From an uncultured Sphingomonadales bacterium (lineage in GTDB: Bacteria; Pseudomonadota; Alphaproteobacteria; Sphingomonadales; Sphingomonadaceae): 34,421 bases of DNA. Positions 7,451-16,573 of this stretch are shown one piece after another (within the stretch, counting starts at the first letter, position 1; each line of letters starts with the position of its first letter). The stretch spans positions 1-34,421 of the forward strand of contig CAIPUN010000034.1 of the NCBI GenBank assembly GCA_903868245.1, read 5' to 3'. Under the pieces are notes generated by a model that did not search any database, was not told the DNA's origin, and was given only the letters and a program-made list of their open reading frames with translations. The position numbers were made by a program, and so were the translations under genes.

Positions 7451-7479
7451 TTCGACATTTTTGCGAAAAATAATATAAT
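7451..7479 (+). promoter_or_regulatory. Probable sigma-70-type promoter of the dcw operon
   Basis: TTCGAC at 7451-7456 and TATAAT at 7474-7479 are separated by 17 bases, close to the TTGACA-17-TATAAT consensus. Transcription would start near 7486, about 140 bases before mraZ. It is the best promoter-like sequence in the gap before the cluster. The prediction is by eye. Confidence 0.6.
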
Positions 7480-7482
7480 TTT

Positions 7483-7517
7483 TCCATAAAATCCCTCTTT
7501 TCATCCATAAAATCCCT
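7483..7517 (+). promoter_or_regulatory. Tandem 14-bp direct repeat, candidate MraZ operator
   Basis: TCCATAAAATCCCT occurs exactly twice, at 7483-7496 and 7504-7517, with a 21-bp period (two helical turns). Read on the other strand, each copy holds AGGGA and TGGA-type pentamers ten bases apart. MraZ in E. coli binds TGGGN pentamers spaced by five bases upstream of its own gene. The repeats cover the predicted transcription start, the usual place for a repressor. Repeats are seen; MraZ binding is inferred. Confidence 0.55.
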
Positions 7518-7575
7518 TGCTATGCACAGTCATCAAGGGGTGGATTCCTGATTCTATCGGTCGTTACGGCGTCCG

Positions 7576-7597
7576 CATGGCGATATGCTTCGCCATG
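7576..7597 (+). other. Hairpin in the mraZ leader
   Basis: CATGGCGA at 7576-7583 and TCGCCATG at 7590-7597 form a perfect 8-bp stem with a 6-base loop, within the predicted untranslated leader about 30 bases before the mraZ start. It may affect mraZ translation or simply be a mRNA structure; there is no T-run, so it is not a standard terminator. Confidence 0.45.
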
Positions 7598-7625
7598 ATT
7601 AGAGATCTGCGCCCTTTTTCGAGGG

Positions 7626-8126
7626 GTGGTTCAGACAGTGTCAGCTTTGGTCGTTTATGCAGGTTCGGGGGTGTCGAATGTCGACGCCAAAGGCCGCACG
7701 ACTATTCCCGCGGAACTGCGTGACAGCGTCCAGCAATCCAGTGGCAGCAACAGCGTGTGTATATCGCGCCATTCCACCTTGCCTTGCCTCATTGGTTTTG
7801 GTGGCTCCGAGCGCCTAAAGCTGCGTGCCGATATCGAAGCGCAATGGCAAAGCGCGGTTAATCGCGGTACTGAATTTGATCGCGAAGTCGCTGGCGTTTC
7901 AGCATCCTCTATTTTCGAAACTGCGTTTGAAGCCAGTGGTCGTTTCGTGCTGTCGCCGATGCTCAAGCATTTCGGTCGCATCGAAGATCGCGCTTTCTTC
8001 TTTGGCGCAACAACGCATTTCATGCTGTGGAACCCCGACGTCTTCCTGAAAGAAGCGCCTGCAGCATTCAACCCCGTCAAGGACGAGCTGAATTATTGGC
8101 TGTCCCAAGCAAAGCGCGACAAATGA
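7626..8126 (+). CDS. mraZ: Division/cell wall cluster transcriptional regulator MraZ
   Basis: MraZ is an AbrB-fold DNA-binding protein, usually first in the dcw cluster and a repressor of it in E. coli. The 166-residue frame shows the two family half-motifs: [15 protein letters not shown] (about residues 19-32) and, in the second half, [17 protein letters not shown]. The sequence is more divergent than E. coli MraZ, especially after the first motif. The start is uncertain: GTG 7626 gives the longest frame but overlaps the G-rich GAGGGG stretch; GTG 7638 would place that stretch as a ribosome binding site, and TTG 7647 is also possible. The stop overlaps the rsmH ATG by four bases. Upstream lie a promoter-like sequence and a tandem repeat that could be its operator. 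Confidence 0.9.
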   Translation: MVQTVSALVVYAGSGVSNVDAKGRTTIPAELRDSVQQSSGSNSVCISRHSTLPCLIGFGGSERLKLRADIEAQWQSAVNRGTEFDREVAGVSASSIFETAFEASGRFVLSPMLKHFGRIEDRAFFFGATTHFMLWNPDVFLKEAPAAFNPVKDELNYWLSQAKRDK

Positions 8127-9079
8127 GCGCTCCAGCCCCCCATATTCCAGTCTTACTGGATGAAGTAATTCACTCTCTCGCCATCACCCCTGGTGCTGAG
8201 GTCGTGGATGGTACCTTTGGTGCGGGTGGATACAGTCAAGCGATACTGGCTGGTGGTGCGCGCGTTTTCGCGTTCGACCGCGATCCCGATGCCCTTAAAG
8301 AAGGTGCGGACCTTGCAGGCCGCAGCAAGGGCGCTTTGCGTCTTTACGCGGCCTGTTTTTCTAACATGGACGATGTCTTAACGGCCGACGGCATTTCGTC
8401 GGTCGACGGCGTCGTATTGGATATCGGCGTTTCGTCGATGCAGCTTGATCGCGCCGAGCGCGGCTTTTCTTTTCAAAAGGATGGTCCGTTGGATATGCGC
8501 ATGGGTCAGGACGGCATGACAGCAGCGGACTTCGTCAACGAAGCTGAAGAGGCCGACATTGCCGACATTATTTACCGTTATGGTGAAGAGCATCGTTCAC
8601 GCCGCATAGCGCGTTCGATTGTTGCCGCGCGGCCCATAGAAACCACTGCGCAGTTGGCTACGATTGTCCGCAAGGCGGTTGGCCATAAGCCTGGTGCACC
8701 AAAAGATCCGGCCACACGTGCCTTTCAAGCACTTCGCATTCATGTGAATCGTGAACTGGATGAGCTAACCGACGGTCTTGAGGCTGCTGAACGCATGTTA
8801 AAGCCAGGTGGCCGTTTAGCTGTTGTTACCTTCCACAGTCTTGAAGATCGCATCGTAAAGCAATTCTTGCGCCGCCGCAGCGGAGCAGAAGCCGCAGGAT
8901 CACGCCACGTGCCTATGGTTGGCAGCGAAGGCCCGGCACCCACTTTCGATAAAGCAGAAAAGGCAGTCCGGCCATCGGACGCTGAGCTCGCCCGCAACCC
9001 GCGGTCAAGGTCGGCAACCTTGCGTTCCGCAACCCGCACACACGCCCCCGCATGGGCAACAGGAGGACTTGCAGCATGA
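8123..9079 (+). CDS. rsmH: 16S rRNA (cytosine(1402)-N(4))-methyltransferase
   Basis: RsmH (MraW) transfers a methyl group from S-adenosylmethionine to N4 of C1402 in 16S rRNA. From ATG 8123 the protein is 318 residues and begins with the family N-terminus HIPVLLDEV. The SAM-binding loop [10 protein letters not shown] is at about residues 29-38; [30 protein letters not shown] and [12 protein letters not shown] are further diagnostic segments. The frame is open upstream to 8027, but that would run into mraZ; the ATGA overlap at 8123-8126 and the family N-terminus decide the start. The last bases overlap ftsL by four. Confidence 0.97.
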   Translation: MSAPAPHIPVLLDEVIHSLAITPGAEVVDGTFGAGGYSQAILAGGARVFAFDRDPDALKEGADLAGRSKGALRLYAACFSNMDDVLTADGISSVDGVVLDIGVSSMQLDRAERGFSFQKDGPLDMRMGQDGMTAADFVNEAEEADIADIIYRYGEEHRSRRIARSIVAARPIETTAQLATIVRKAVGHKPGAPKDPATRAFQALRIHVNRELDELTDGLEAAERMLKPGGRLAVVTFHSLEDRIVKQFLRRRSGAEAAGSRHVPMVGSEGPAPTFDKAEKAVRPSDAELARNPRSRSATLRSATRTHAPAWATGGLAA

Positions 9080-9669
9080 GTCTCGCAATGAAAAGACTTC
9101 AGAATCTCGGCTGGTTGGCCTTGGTTTTCATGGTTGCCATTCTGTTGTATCCATTGTCGCTCAATGTCGCGGCGACGCACAGTGATTTGGTTGCGGTTGA
9201 TCGGGAAATTCTTGAGACAAAGCGGGAAATCAGCTTTCTTCAAGCCGAAATACGGACGCGTGCCAGCCTTCAACAGCTTGAGGAATGGAACGAGCTTTTA
9301 TACGGTTATCAGCCACCAGCGGCGCAGCAATTCGTTAATGGTGAAGCAGCACTTGCCGAACTGACCGGAGATCTGCAACAAACGAAACCCGTGATGATGG
9401 CCTCCGCAGATATTAATGTAGCGCCCAGCGCGAACCAAGCTAACCCTGCGCCAACGATTGAGGCTGTAGTGAAAAAGTCGACCGCGATTGCAACGGCCGT
9501 TGCAACCCCAATTTTCGCCGAACCAGCAAAGCGCGCGGCGCCTAAGCCTGTGGCGCCAAAGGTTGAACAGACCCGGACCGAGCGACTGGCTCGTATGGAC
9601 GAAACGCTTTTGTCCGACGACTTGCTACGGGACATTTCGGCCAAGTCCGCGAATGAACGCCGCCGCTAA
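9076..9669 (+). CDS. ftsL: Cell division protein FtsL-like, with long C-terminal extension
   Basis: FtsL is a bitopic septum protein that with FtsB and FtsQ regulates FtsW/FtsI. The 197-residue product from ATG 9076 has a short cytoplasmic end, one membrane helix (about residues 9-28), then a coiled-coil-like stretch with [20 protein letters not shown] (about 47-66) as expected for FtsL, including the family-typical Leu/Ile spacing. After about residue 90 it carries an Ala/Pro/Lys-rich segment and a charged end ([20 protein letters not shown]); common FtsL proteins stop near 100-130 residues. The ribosome binding site AGGAGGA (9061-9067) fixes the start. Position between rsmH and ftsI is the standard ftsL place; the assignment depends partly on that because FtsL sequences are poorly conserved. 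Confidence 0.82.
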   Translation: MSLAMKRLQNLGWLALVFMVAILLYPLSLNVAATHSDLVAVDREILETKREISFLQAEIRTRASLQQLEEWNELLYGYQPPAAQQFVNGEAALAELTGDLQQTKPVMMASADINVAPSANQANPAPTIEAVVKKSTAIATAVATPIFAEPAKRAAPKPVAPKVEQTRTERLARMDETLLSDDLLRDISAKSANERRR

Positions 9670-11405
9670 TGAATCCCCAGCTGGCCCGCACAACCACTCG
9701 GAAAAGCGGCGTTAATCCACCGCCATTTGCGGCGCACGGCTTTTGGCGCATGCTTATTCTGTTGCTGGCTTTTGGCATGTTTGTCGTGCTGTTGATTGGT
9801 CGCCTTGCTACATTGGCCTTATTTGAGAGCACGCGTGCATATGGTGCGACGAACACCGAATATGTTCCAGAACGCGGCGACATTGTTGACCGTAACGGCA
9901 TCCCCTTAGCGCGCAGCATTTATGGCTATGCGATCTGGGTAAAGCCTGAAGAAATCTTGGGTGACCGTAAACAATTGGCCAATCAACTGGCGGCAATTTT
10001 TCCCGACACACCGGCTTCTGAATTTTACGCCAAATTGACCGCGAACAAGCCCGGCTATTTACGGAAACGCGCGTTGCCAGAGCAGGTTCGGCAGGTGCAC
10101 AGCCTTGGTGAGATCGCTATCGAGTTCCCGCGTGAGGCCACGCGTCTCTATCCGCAGCACGACATGGCGGCGCATGTTCTGGGCTTTGTAAACCGCGACG
10201 GAAAAGGCGCGATGGGTATGGAGCGGGTCATGAATGACTATCTGCGCGATCCGTCAAAGCGGTCGGCGCCATTGAACCTTGCGTTGGACGTCCGCGTGCA
10301 GGCCGCGCTTGAAAGCGAACTTGCATCTGGCATGGCGGCAACATCTGCTAAAGGCGCGGCGGGTGTCATACTTGATGTGCAGACGGGCGAAGTCATTGCC
10401 ATGGCAACCTTGCCATCGTTTAACCCAAACCGTCCTTCGTTCGCCAATATTCCTGATGACGGGCAGCCCATTGTTGATGGCCGCTACCCCATTACGCGGC
10501 AGACCAATAATGTTACCAACCGTGTTTATGAACTTGGTTCCACTTTCAAACCATTAACCGTTGCGGCTGCGATGGACGCCGGCACCGTGCGTGACCTTTC
10601 GGTGCGCTATGACGCGACAAGGCCGCTTCAGGTTGGCAAGTTCAAAATCCGGGACTCGCACCCTTCGGATCGTTGGATGAACGCACCAGAATCGCTAATC
10701 CACAGCTCAAACGTCGTCACTGCGCAAATTGCCGACAATTTGGGTGCTGCACGCATGGACGCCATGTTGCGCACGATGCATTTCAATGCGCGTCCTGATA
10801 TTGAGCTCGCCGAAAAAGCGATGCCGCTTTATCCCAAAACATGGGGTCGCCTGACCAATATGACCGTTGGCTATGGCCATGGCATTTCTGTAACGCCGTT
10901 ACATTTGGCAAGCGCTTATGCTGCTATGGTGAATGGCGGTATCTATCGCCCCGCAACAATGTTCAAAACCAAGCCTGGCGCGAAAATACCCGGCAAACGT
11001 GTGTTTACAGCCGCAACCAGCGCGCGGATGCGTCAAATGATGCGCATGATTGTTGTCGATGGCACGGGTAAGAAGGCCGATGCCTTGGGCTACCGAGTTG
11101 GCGGCAAAACCGGTTCAGCAGAAAAGCCCGGCATTGGCGGATATAGCCGCAATCTGGTAGTCGCGACCTTTGCCGCCGCATTCCCGATGGATAATCCGCG
11201 TTATGTCGTGCTCGCCATGTTGGATGAACCAAAAGGTACCGAGGCATCCAGTTTTCAACGGACGGCAGGCTATACCGCTGCGCCAGTTGTTCAAAAAACA
11301 GTGACTCGCATTGGTCCGTTGGTGGGGATTCTTCCGGATATGAAACGCGATGTTGATGTTTCCGAATTGATGCCTTTATTGTGGAAGGCGAAGGGAGAGC
11401 AATAG
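9669..11405 (+). CDS. ftsI: Septal peptidoglycan transpeptidase FtsI (PBP3)
   Basis: FtsI cross-links peptidoglycan at the division septum and works with the FtsW polymerase. The 578-residue protein is a class B penicillin-binding protein: cytoplasmic end, one membrane helix (about residues 27-50), a dimerisation domain with ERGDIVDRNGIPLA, then the transpeptidase. The catalytic motifs are visible: Ser291-Thr-Phe-Lys294 (SxxK), Ser346-Ser-Asn348 (SxN), and Lys480-Thr-Gly-Ser (KTG). The ATG at 9669 uses the last base of the ftsL stop codon (1-base overlap), and the stop codon shares a base with the murE GTG. Beta-lactams of the PBP3-binding kind would be expected to target it (family knowledge). 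Confidence 0.97.
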   Translation: MNPQLARTTTRKSGVNPPPFAAHGFWRMLILLLAFGMFVVLLIGRLATLALFESTRAYGATNTEYVPERGDIVDRNGIPLARSIYGYAIWVKPEEILGDRKQLANQLAAIFPDTPASEFYAKLTANKPGYLRKRALPEQVRQVHSLGEIAIEFPREATRLYPQHDMAAHVLGFVNRDGKGAMGMERVMNDYLRDPSKRSAPLNLALDVRVQAALESELASGMAATSAKGAAGVILDVQTGEVIAMATLPSFNPNRPSFANIPDDGQPIVDGRYPITRQTNNVTNRVYELGSTFKPLTVAAAMDAGTVRDLSVRYDATRPLQVGKFKIRDSHPSDRWMNAPESLIHSSNVVTAQIADNLGAARMDAMLRTMHFNARPDIELAEKAMPLYPKTWGRLTNMTVGYGHGISVTPLHLASAYAAMVNGGIYRPATMFKTKPGAKIPGKRVFTAATSARMRQMMRMIVVDGTGKKADALGYRVGGKTGSAEKPGIGGYSRNLVVATFAAAFPMDNPRYVVLAMLDEPKGTEASSFQRTAGYTAAPVVQKTVTRIGPLVGILPDMKRDVDVSELMPLLWKAKGEQ

Positions 11406-12832
11406 TGAAGCTCGGGCGATTGGTAAGCGGAGCCGATACGGCATACGCCGACATAACAGTGACCGGCTTTGCCATCGACCATCGGAAGATTGCGCCCGGC
11501 ACGGTTTTTGGTGCATTTGAAGGTGCGGCATTTAACGGCGAAGATTTCATCGACGATGCAATTGCCGCTGGTGCTGTTGCCGTTGTCGCGCGTCCTGAAG
11601 CTGTGGTGCGCGGCGCAGTGCATATTGCTGACGCCAATCCGCGCCAAGCCTTTGCGCATCTTGCCGCGAACTTTTTCCAGCCATTTCCAGGCCATGTTGC
11701 GGCCGTCACCGGAACCAATGGTAAGACATCGACCGCAGAACTCACGCGGCAGCTTTGGCGGATGGCGGGTCATAATGCAGCTTCGATTGGTACGCTTGGG
11801 ATCATTACGGCGTCGGATGAGGCTAAGACAGGGCTGACCACCCCTGACATTGTTACCTTCCTTGCGAATATGTCAGGCCTGGCACGCGAAGGCGTTAGCC
11901 ATGCAATATTTGAGGCATCAAGCCACGGCCTGTTCCAATATCGCAGCGAAGGTGTTCCGGTTTCTGTTGCAGCCTTTACCAATTTAAGCCGCGACCATCT
12001 TGATTATCACGGGACAATGGAAGCCTATTTTGAAGCCAAGATGCGGCTATTTGATGAGGTTGTCGACGAAAGCGGCTGCGCCGTCATTTGGGCAGACGAT
12101 GTCTGGTCCGACCAAGTGATTGTACGTGCGCGCAAACGGGAACTCCGCCTGATTACGGTGGGTGAAAAGGGCAGGGGCATCCAATTATTGTCGCGCGAGC
12201 CTACTCAGCTTGGGCAGACGCTTGAACTGCGCATTCAAGGCGACGTGCATAAATTGAAACTGCCGCTGATCGGTGCATATCAGGCGGCGAACGCATTGGT
12301 CGCAGCAGGCGTGGTCATGGCAAGCGGTGGAGATGTTGAGAGCCTGCTGTCGCATCTTGCGCGATTGCAGCCTGTGCGCGGACGTTTGGAACGCGCGGTC
12401 ATCACCAAAAGCGGTGCGCCTGTCTATGTCGATTATGCGCATACGCCCGACGGCTTGCGCGCGGCGATTGCGGCCTTGCGCCCCCATACTAAGGGCAAGC
12501 TTATCACCGTATTCGGTGCTGGTGGCGACCGCGATACTGGCAAGCGTCCGGAAATGGGCGCGGTTGCGGTGGCGGATTCTGACATTGTGATCGTCACCGA
12601 CGATAACCCGAGAAGCGAAGACCCGTCGCTCATCCGCGCTGATGTGATGGCGGGCGCGAAAGGTGCGCATGAAATTGGTGATCGACGTTACGCGATTGCC
12701 TTTGCCATTGAACATGCCGAGCCGGACGACATCGTCCTGATCGCGGGCAAGGGGCATGAACAAGGGCAAATTATCATGGGCCGTGTTTTACCCTTTGACG
12801 ATGTAGAAGTTGCTCGGGAATGCGCAGCATGA
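11405..12832 (+). CDS. murE: UDP-N-acetylmuramoyl-L-alanyl-D-glutamate--2,6-diaminopimelate ligase
   Basis: MurE adds the third peptide residue to the cytoplasmic peptidoglycan precursor using ATP. From GTG 11405 the protein is 475 residues. The ATP loop GTNGKTS is at residues 103-109, FTNLSRDHLDYHG carries the family NLxxDHLDxH motif, and Asp400-Asn-Pro-Arg403 (DNPR) is the signature for meso-diaminopimelate as substrate rather than lysine, as expected for a Gram-negative. The frame is open to GTG 11381, but a GGGAG ribosome binding site at 11393-11397 and the 1-base overlap with the ftsI stop favour 11405. The stop overlaps murF by four bases. Confidence 0.96.
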   Translation: MKLGRLVSGADTAYADITVTGFAIDHRKIAPGTVFGAFEGAAFNGEDFIDDAIAAGAVAVVARPEAVVRGAVHIADANPRQAFAHLAANFFQPFPGHVAAVTGTNGKTSTAELTRQLWRMAGHNAASIGTLGIITASDEAKTGLTTPDIVTFLANMSGLAREGVSHAIFEASSHGLFQYRSEGVPVSVAAFTNLSRDHLDYHGTMEAYFEAKMRLFDEVVDESGCAVIWADDVWSDQVIVRARKRELRLITVGEKGRGIQLLSREPTQLGQTLELRIQGDVHKLKLPLIGAYQAANALVAAGVVMASGGDVESLLSHLARLQPVRGRLERAVITKSGAPVYVDYAHTPDGLRAAIAALRPHTKGKLITVFGAGGDRDTGKRPEMGAVAVADSDIVIVTDDNPRSEDPSLIRADVMAGAKGAHEIGDRRYAIAFAIEHAEPDDIVLIAGKGHEQGQIIMGRVLPFDDVEVARECAA

Positions 12833-14217
12833 CCCCATTATGGACCTTTGAAGAATTGCTGGCCGCGACGGGCGGAACAGCGTCCGGGCATTTTGATGTT
12901 ACAGGTGTCGCCTTTGACTCGCGTGAAATCGGCAAGGGCGATCTGTTCCTGGCCTTGAAAGGCGCGGAGACCGATGGGCATTTGTTTGTCGACAAGGCAT
13001 TTGCAAATGGCGCAGCGGGGGCGATTGTGTCGCAGCCAGTGGCGCACCCCCATATCCTAGTTGCCGATACAATGCAGGCATTAGAGGCATTGGGCCATGC
13101 GTCGCGCGCGCGGACCAAGGCAAAGATCATTGGCGTAACGGGCTCTGCAGGCAAGACCGGAACCAAGGAAGCCTTGTTTGCCGCTTTGGACCGCAGCTCA
13201 CATGGGCGGGCGCACCGTTCGGTAAAAAGCTACAACAACCATGTCGGGGTACCCTTAAGTCTGGCGCGGATGCCCGCAGATTGCGACTTTGGCATATTCG
13301 AAATGGGTATGAACCACGCGGGCGAAATGCGCGCTTTGAGCCATATTGTCAGGCCCGATGTCGCCATCATCACGACAATTGCCCCTGCGCATATCGAATT
13401 TTTTAAGGATGAAAGCGGCATTGCCGATGCTAAGGCAGAGATATTCGAAGGCTTAGTTAAAGGCGGCACGGCTATATTGCCCGCGGATAATGTGCATTAC
13501 CCACGTCTGCGCGCTGCGGCAGAGCTTTACACCAACAGGATTTTGTCTTTTGGCTTCAGTCCAGACGCGGATGTCCGTGTTATCGACCATCTCCATACGC
13601 CCCATAATGGGACGCTGATCAACGCAAAGCTGTGCGACGCAATGTTGTCCTTTACCTTGTCGCAACCCGGTCAGCATTGGATTGCAAACAGCATGGCCGT
13701 GTTGGCCGCCGTCTTAGCCGCTGGCGGGGATCTGGCATCTGCGGGACTGGCCATGGCCGAAATGGGCGGCCTATCGGGACGCGGCGCCCGGCATGATGTG
13801 GCCATTGCGGGCGGCAGGGTGCATGTGATTGATGAAAGTTACAATGCCAATCCAGCATCTATGGCCGCGACAATTGGTCAGTTGGGGCTGTCGGGCGGCG
13901 GACGGCGGATAGCTGTTTTAGGCTCGATGAAGGAATTAGGCGATAAGGGTGATCATTATCACCGCGCGCTTGCCGCACCTTTGGCGGCCGCAAAAGTCGA
14001 TTTTGCGATCCTCGTCGGTCAAGAGATGGAAATTCTCGCCGAAGAGTTGAAAGCAGGGGTTGAGGGGCCCAAGAAATTCGCGCATTGCGCGACCGCGCAG
14101 GAGGCACTTGGCGTCCTGCAAGAATATCTTTGCGCATCAGACACGGTTTTGGTTAAAGGTTCCAATAGCATGGGGCTTTCCTCAATCGTCAACGCGCTGA
14201 CGGGTGGGAAAAACTGA
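12829..14217 (+). CDS. murF: UDP-N-acetylmuramoyl-tripeptide--D-alanyl-D-alanine ligase
   Basis: MurF attaches D-Ala-D-Ala to complete the UDP-MurNAc-pentapeptide. From ATG 12829 the protein is 462 residues. It shows the N-terminal substrate domain with [15 protein letters not shown], the ATP loop Gly105-Ser-Ala-Gly-Lys109-Thr (GSAGKTGTK), the [11 protein letters not shown] segment typical of MurF, and the C-terminal [11 protein letters not shown] motif. Another ATG lies three codons upstream (12820); I prefer 12829 because of the ATGA overlap with murE seen at most junctions here. The stop shares one base with the mraY start. Its D-Ala-D-Ala substrate comes from ddl, further down the same operon. 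Confidence 0.96.
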   Translation: MTPLWTFEELLAATGGTASGHFDVTGVAFDSREIGKGDLFLALKGAETDGHLFVDKAFANGAAGAIVSQPVAHPHILVADTMQALEALGHASRARTKAKIIGVTGSAGKTGTKEALFAALDRSSHGRAHRSVKSYNNHVGVPLSLARMPADCDFGIFEMGMNHAGEMRALSHIVRPDVAIITTIAPAHIEFFKDESGIADAKAEIFEGLVKGGTAILPADNVHYPRLRAAAELYTNRILSFGFSPDADVRVIDHLHTPHNGTLINAKLCDAMLSFTLSQPGQHWIANSMAVLAAVLAAGGDLASAGLAMAEMGGLSGRGARHDVAIAGGRVHVIDESYNANPASMAATIGQLGLSGGGRRIAVLGSMKELGDKGDHYHRALAAPLAAAKVDFAILVGQEMEILAEELKAGVEGPKKFAHCATAQEALGVLQEYLCASDTVLVKGSNSMGLSSIVNALTGGKN

Positions 14218-15287
14218 TGCTATATCTTTTGGCCGAGTATCTTGGGTTTCCCGGTATTTTTAACCTCATCCGCTATTTAAGTTTCCGCTCTGGCGCCGCG
14301 GTGGCCACTGCGTTGGTTATCGGCCTGTTGATTGGGCCACGCTTTATCAGCATGCTGCGTGTGCGTCAGGGCAAGGGCCAACCCATCCGCACCGACGGAC
14401 CGCAAACCCACCTTGCAAAGGTCGGGACGCCCACGATGGGCGGCTTGATGATCTTGGTATCAGTCGGTATTTCGATGCTTTTGTGGATGGACCTGAAAAA
14501 TATTTATGTCTGGGCCTGTTTGTTGGTGACCGCTGGTTTTGGCATCGTGGGATTCCTTGACGATTATGACAAAGTCAAAAAGCGCAGCCACAAGGGCGTG
14601 TCCGGCAAGGTCCGGTTGTTATGGGAATTTGCCATTGCCGGCGTCGCGGTATCGCTGATCGTCTGGCAATCGGGTGGCAATTTATATCTGCCGTTCGTCA
14701 ATGGACCCATCATCGATTTGGGCTGGTGGTATGTGCCTTTTGGCGCGTTTGTGATTGTGTCCTTTGGCAATGCTGTGAACCTAACCGATGGTCTGGATGG
14801 CCTTGCGACCATGCCCGTCATCATCGCCTCCCTCGCATTTATGTTAATCGTCTACATGGTGGGCAATGCGAAATATGCCGAATATCTTGGTATTCCGTTC
14901 TTTATGGGGGCAGGGGATCTTGCCATGCTCTGCGGTGCGATTGTCGGCGCTGGACTTGCCTTTTTATGGTTTAACGCCCCCCCGGCAGCGGTGTTCATGG
15001 GTGACACCGGAAGCCTTGCCTTGGGCGGAACACTCGGTGCGATTGCTGTTGTAGCGCACCATGAATTTGTTCTCGCGATCATTGGCGGGCTTTTCGTGGT
15101 TGAGGCGCTATCGGTCATCATTCAGGTGTTTTGGTTCAAGCGGACGGGCAAGCGCATTTTTCGCATGGCACCAATTCACCATCATTTTGAGCAGCTTGGC
15201 TGGTCCGAACCGACCGTTGTCATCCGCTTCTGGATTGTGGCTTTCGTATTGGCGCTTGCGGGGCTATCAACCCTCAAACTCAGATGA
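14217..15287 (+). CDS. mraY: Phospho-N-acetylmuramoyl-pentapeptide-transferase
   Basis: MraY moves phospho-MurNAc-pentapeptide from UDP to undecaprenyl phosphate, making lipid I in the inner membrane. The 356-residue protein is strongly hydrophobic with about ten membrane segments. The catalytic and metal-binding acidic residues are visible: Asp115-Asp116 in FLDDYDK, Asp191 in NLTDGLDG, and Asp263 in [11 protein letters not shown]; the HHHFE motif lies in the last cytoplasmic loop. [19 protein letters not shown] is the family N-terminal signature. ATG 14217 overlaps the murF stop by one base and the end overlaps murD by four. Confidence 0.98.
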   Translation: MLYLLAEYLGFPGIFNLIRYLSFRSGAAVATALVIGLLIGPRFISMLRVRQGKGQPIRTDGPQTHLAKVGTPTMGGLMILVSVGISMLLWMDLKNIYVWACLLVTAGFGIVGFLDDYDKVKKRSHKGVSGKVRLLWEFAIAGVAVSLIVWQSGGNLYLPFVNGPIIDLGWWYVPFGAFVIVSFGNAVNLTDGLDGLATMPVIIASLAFMLIVYMVGNAKYAEYLGIPFFMGAGDLAMLCGAIVGAGLAFLWFNAPPAAVFMGDTGSLALGGTLGAIAVVAHHEFVLAIIGGLFVVEALSVIIQVFWFKRTGKRIFRMAPIHHHFEQLGWSEPTVVIRFWIVAFVLALAGLSTLKLR

Positions 15288-16573
15288 TCACTACCCCTGC
15301 CTTTAAAGACCGGAAGTTCGCAATATTGGGACTTGCGCGCTCAGGCCTTTCGGCTGTGCGTGCGCTTGTCGCGGGCGGCGCAGAAGTATTGGCATGGGAT
15401 AATGACGAAGGTGCGCGCGTTAAAGTTGCCGACATTGCGACCATTGCCGATCCGTTACTGAGTGACTTGACAGGCTATACGGCCATTGTTGTGTCGCCCG
15501 GCGTTCCAATCAACCGCCACCCTATTGCCGATAAGGCAAAGGCGGCAGGCATCCCTTTGATTGGTGATATCGAATTGTTCGCGATGGCACGGCCGAACCT
15601 ACCGTCGCATCGTGTTGTAGGTATTACCGGAACCAATGGTAAATCCACGACGACGGCCTTGGTGCATCATTTGCTGGAAAGCGCTGCAATTCCCGTCCGC
15701 ATGGGGGGCAATATTGGCTTGCCCATATTGTCGCAAGCGCCATTGCCTGCAGGCGGCATCTATGTGCTTGAGCTTTCAAGCTACCAGATTGATATCACGC
15801 ACAGCCTTGCCTGCGACGCGGCGGCGCTCATCAACCTCTCTCCAGACCATCTCGACCGCTATGAAGGCTATGAAGCCTATATGGCGTCGAAAGCGCGGCT
15901 GTTTGAAATGCAAATGGACAAACAGTTTGCTGTATTTGGCAAAGGCGATGCCGATACTGAACGCGTCTATAACGACGTGCTTGCCCGGCGTGGAGCGGAA
16001 TGCGTGCATCTCGCCGATCCGCAATTGATAAGCGGTCAGGCCGAATGGCCCTCGCTGCAAGGGCCGCATAACTTACAGAATATTGCGGTGGCCATTGCCA
16101 TCGTCGAATCATTAGGGCTGACGGAGGCCCAATGGCGGCCAGCGATGCGCAGCTTCAACGGACTGGCGCATCGTATGGAAGTTGTGGCCGAGCGTAAGGG
16201 CGTATTGTTTGTGAACGACAGCAAGGCAACGAATGCGGCGTCGACTGCGCCTGCCTTGGCTGCTTATCCGCGCGTGCATTGGATCGTCGGCGGTTTGCCA
16301 AAGGCTGATAATCTGGATGAATGCATCCCCAATTTCGGTCATGTTGTAAAAGCATACACCATTGGCGAGGCCGGTCCTTTGTTTCATGAATTGTTATCGC
16401 CGCATATGCCTGTGGAACGCAGCGAAATGATGGGCGCAGCAGTGCATTCGGCTGCAGCCCAAGCACAGCCAGGCGACGTTATCATGCTTTCGCCCGCTTG
16501 CGCGTCCTTTGACCAGTTCAAAGACTTCGAAGCCCGCGGCGATGCGTTCCGCGCAATTGTGGAAGCGTTATGA
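15284..16573 (+). CDS. murD: UDP-N-acetylmuramoylalanine--D-glutamate ligase
   Basis: MurD adds D-glutamate to UDP-MurNAc-L-Ala. The 429-residue protein starts with a Rossmann-like domain ([18 protein letters not shown]), has the ATP loop Gly116-Thr-Asn-Gly-Lys120-Ser (GTNGKSTT), the [20 protein letters not shown] segment, and a C-terminal domain with [15 protein letters not shown] and [21 protein letters not shown], which is diagnostic for MurD. Start and stop both sit in 4-base overlaps, with mraY before and ftsW after. Length is normal for the family. Confidence 0.97.
   Translation: MITTPAFKDRKFAILGLARSGLSAVRALVAGGAEVLAWDNDEGARVKVADIATIADPLLSDLTGYTAIVVSPGVPINRHPIADKAKAAGIPLIGDIELFAMARPNLPSHRVVGITGTNGKSTTTALVHHLLESAAIPVRMGGNIGLPILSQAPLPAGGIYVLELSSYQIDITHSLACDAAALINLSPDHLDRYEGYEAYMASKARLFEMQMDKQFAVFGKGDADTERVYNDVLARRGAECVHLADPQLISGQAEWPSLQGPHNLQNIAVAIAIVESLGLTEAQWRPAMRSFNGLAHRMEVVAERKGVLFVNDSKATNAASTAPALAAYPRVHWIVGGLPKADNLDECIPNFGHVVKAYTIGEAGPLFHELLSPHMPVERSEMMGAAVHSAAAQAQPGDVIMLSPACASFDQFKDFEARGDAFRAIVEAL

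Noticed and set aside
7226-7504. Minus-strand 92-codon frame before the dcw promoter
   Set aside because: Overlaps the end of the GldG-like gene antisense and crosses the promoter region; composition and lack of a ribosome binding site argue against it.
7517-7723. Small TTG-initiated frame in the mraZ leader
   Set aside because: It overlaps mraZ, starts with a rare codon, has no ribosome binding site, and its product shows nothing recognisable.
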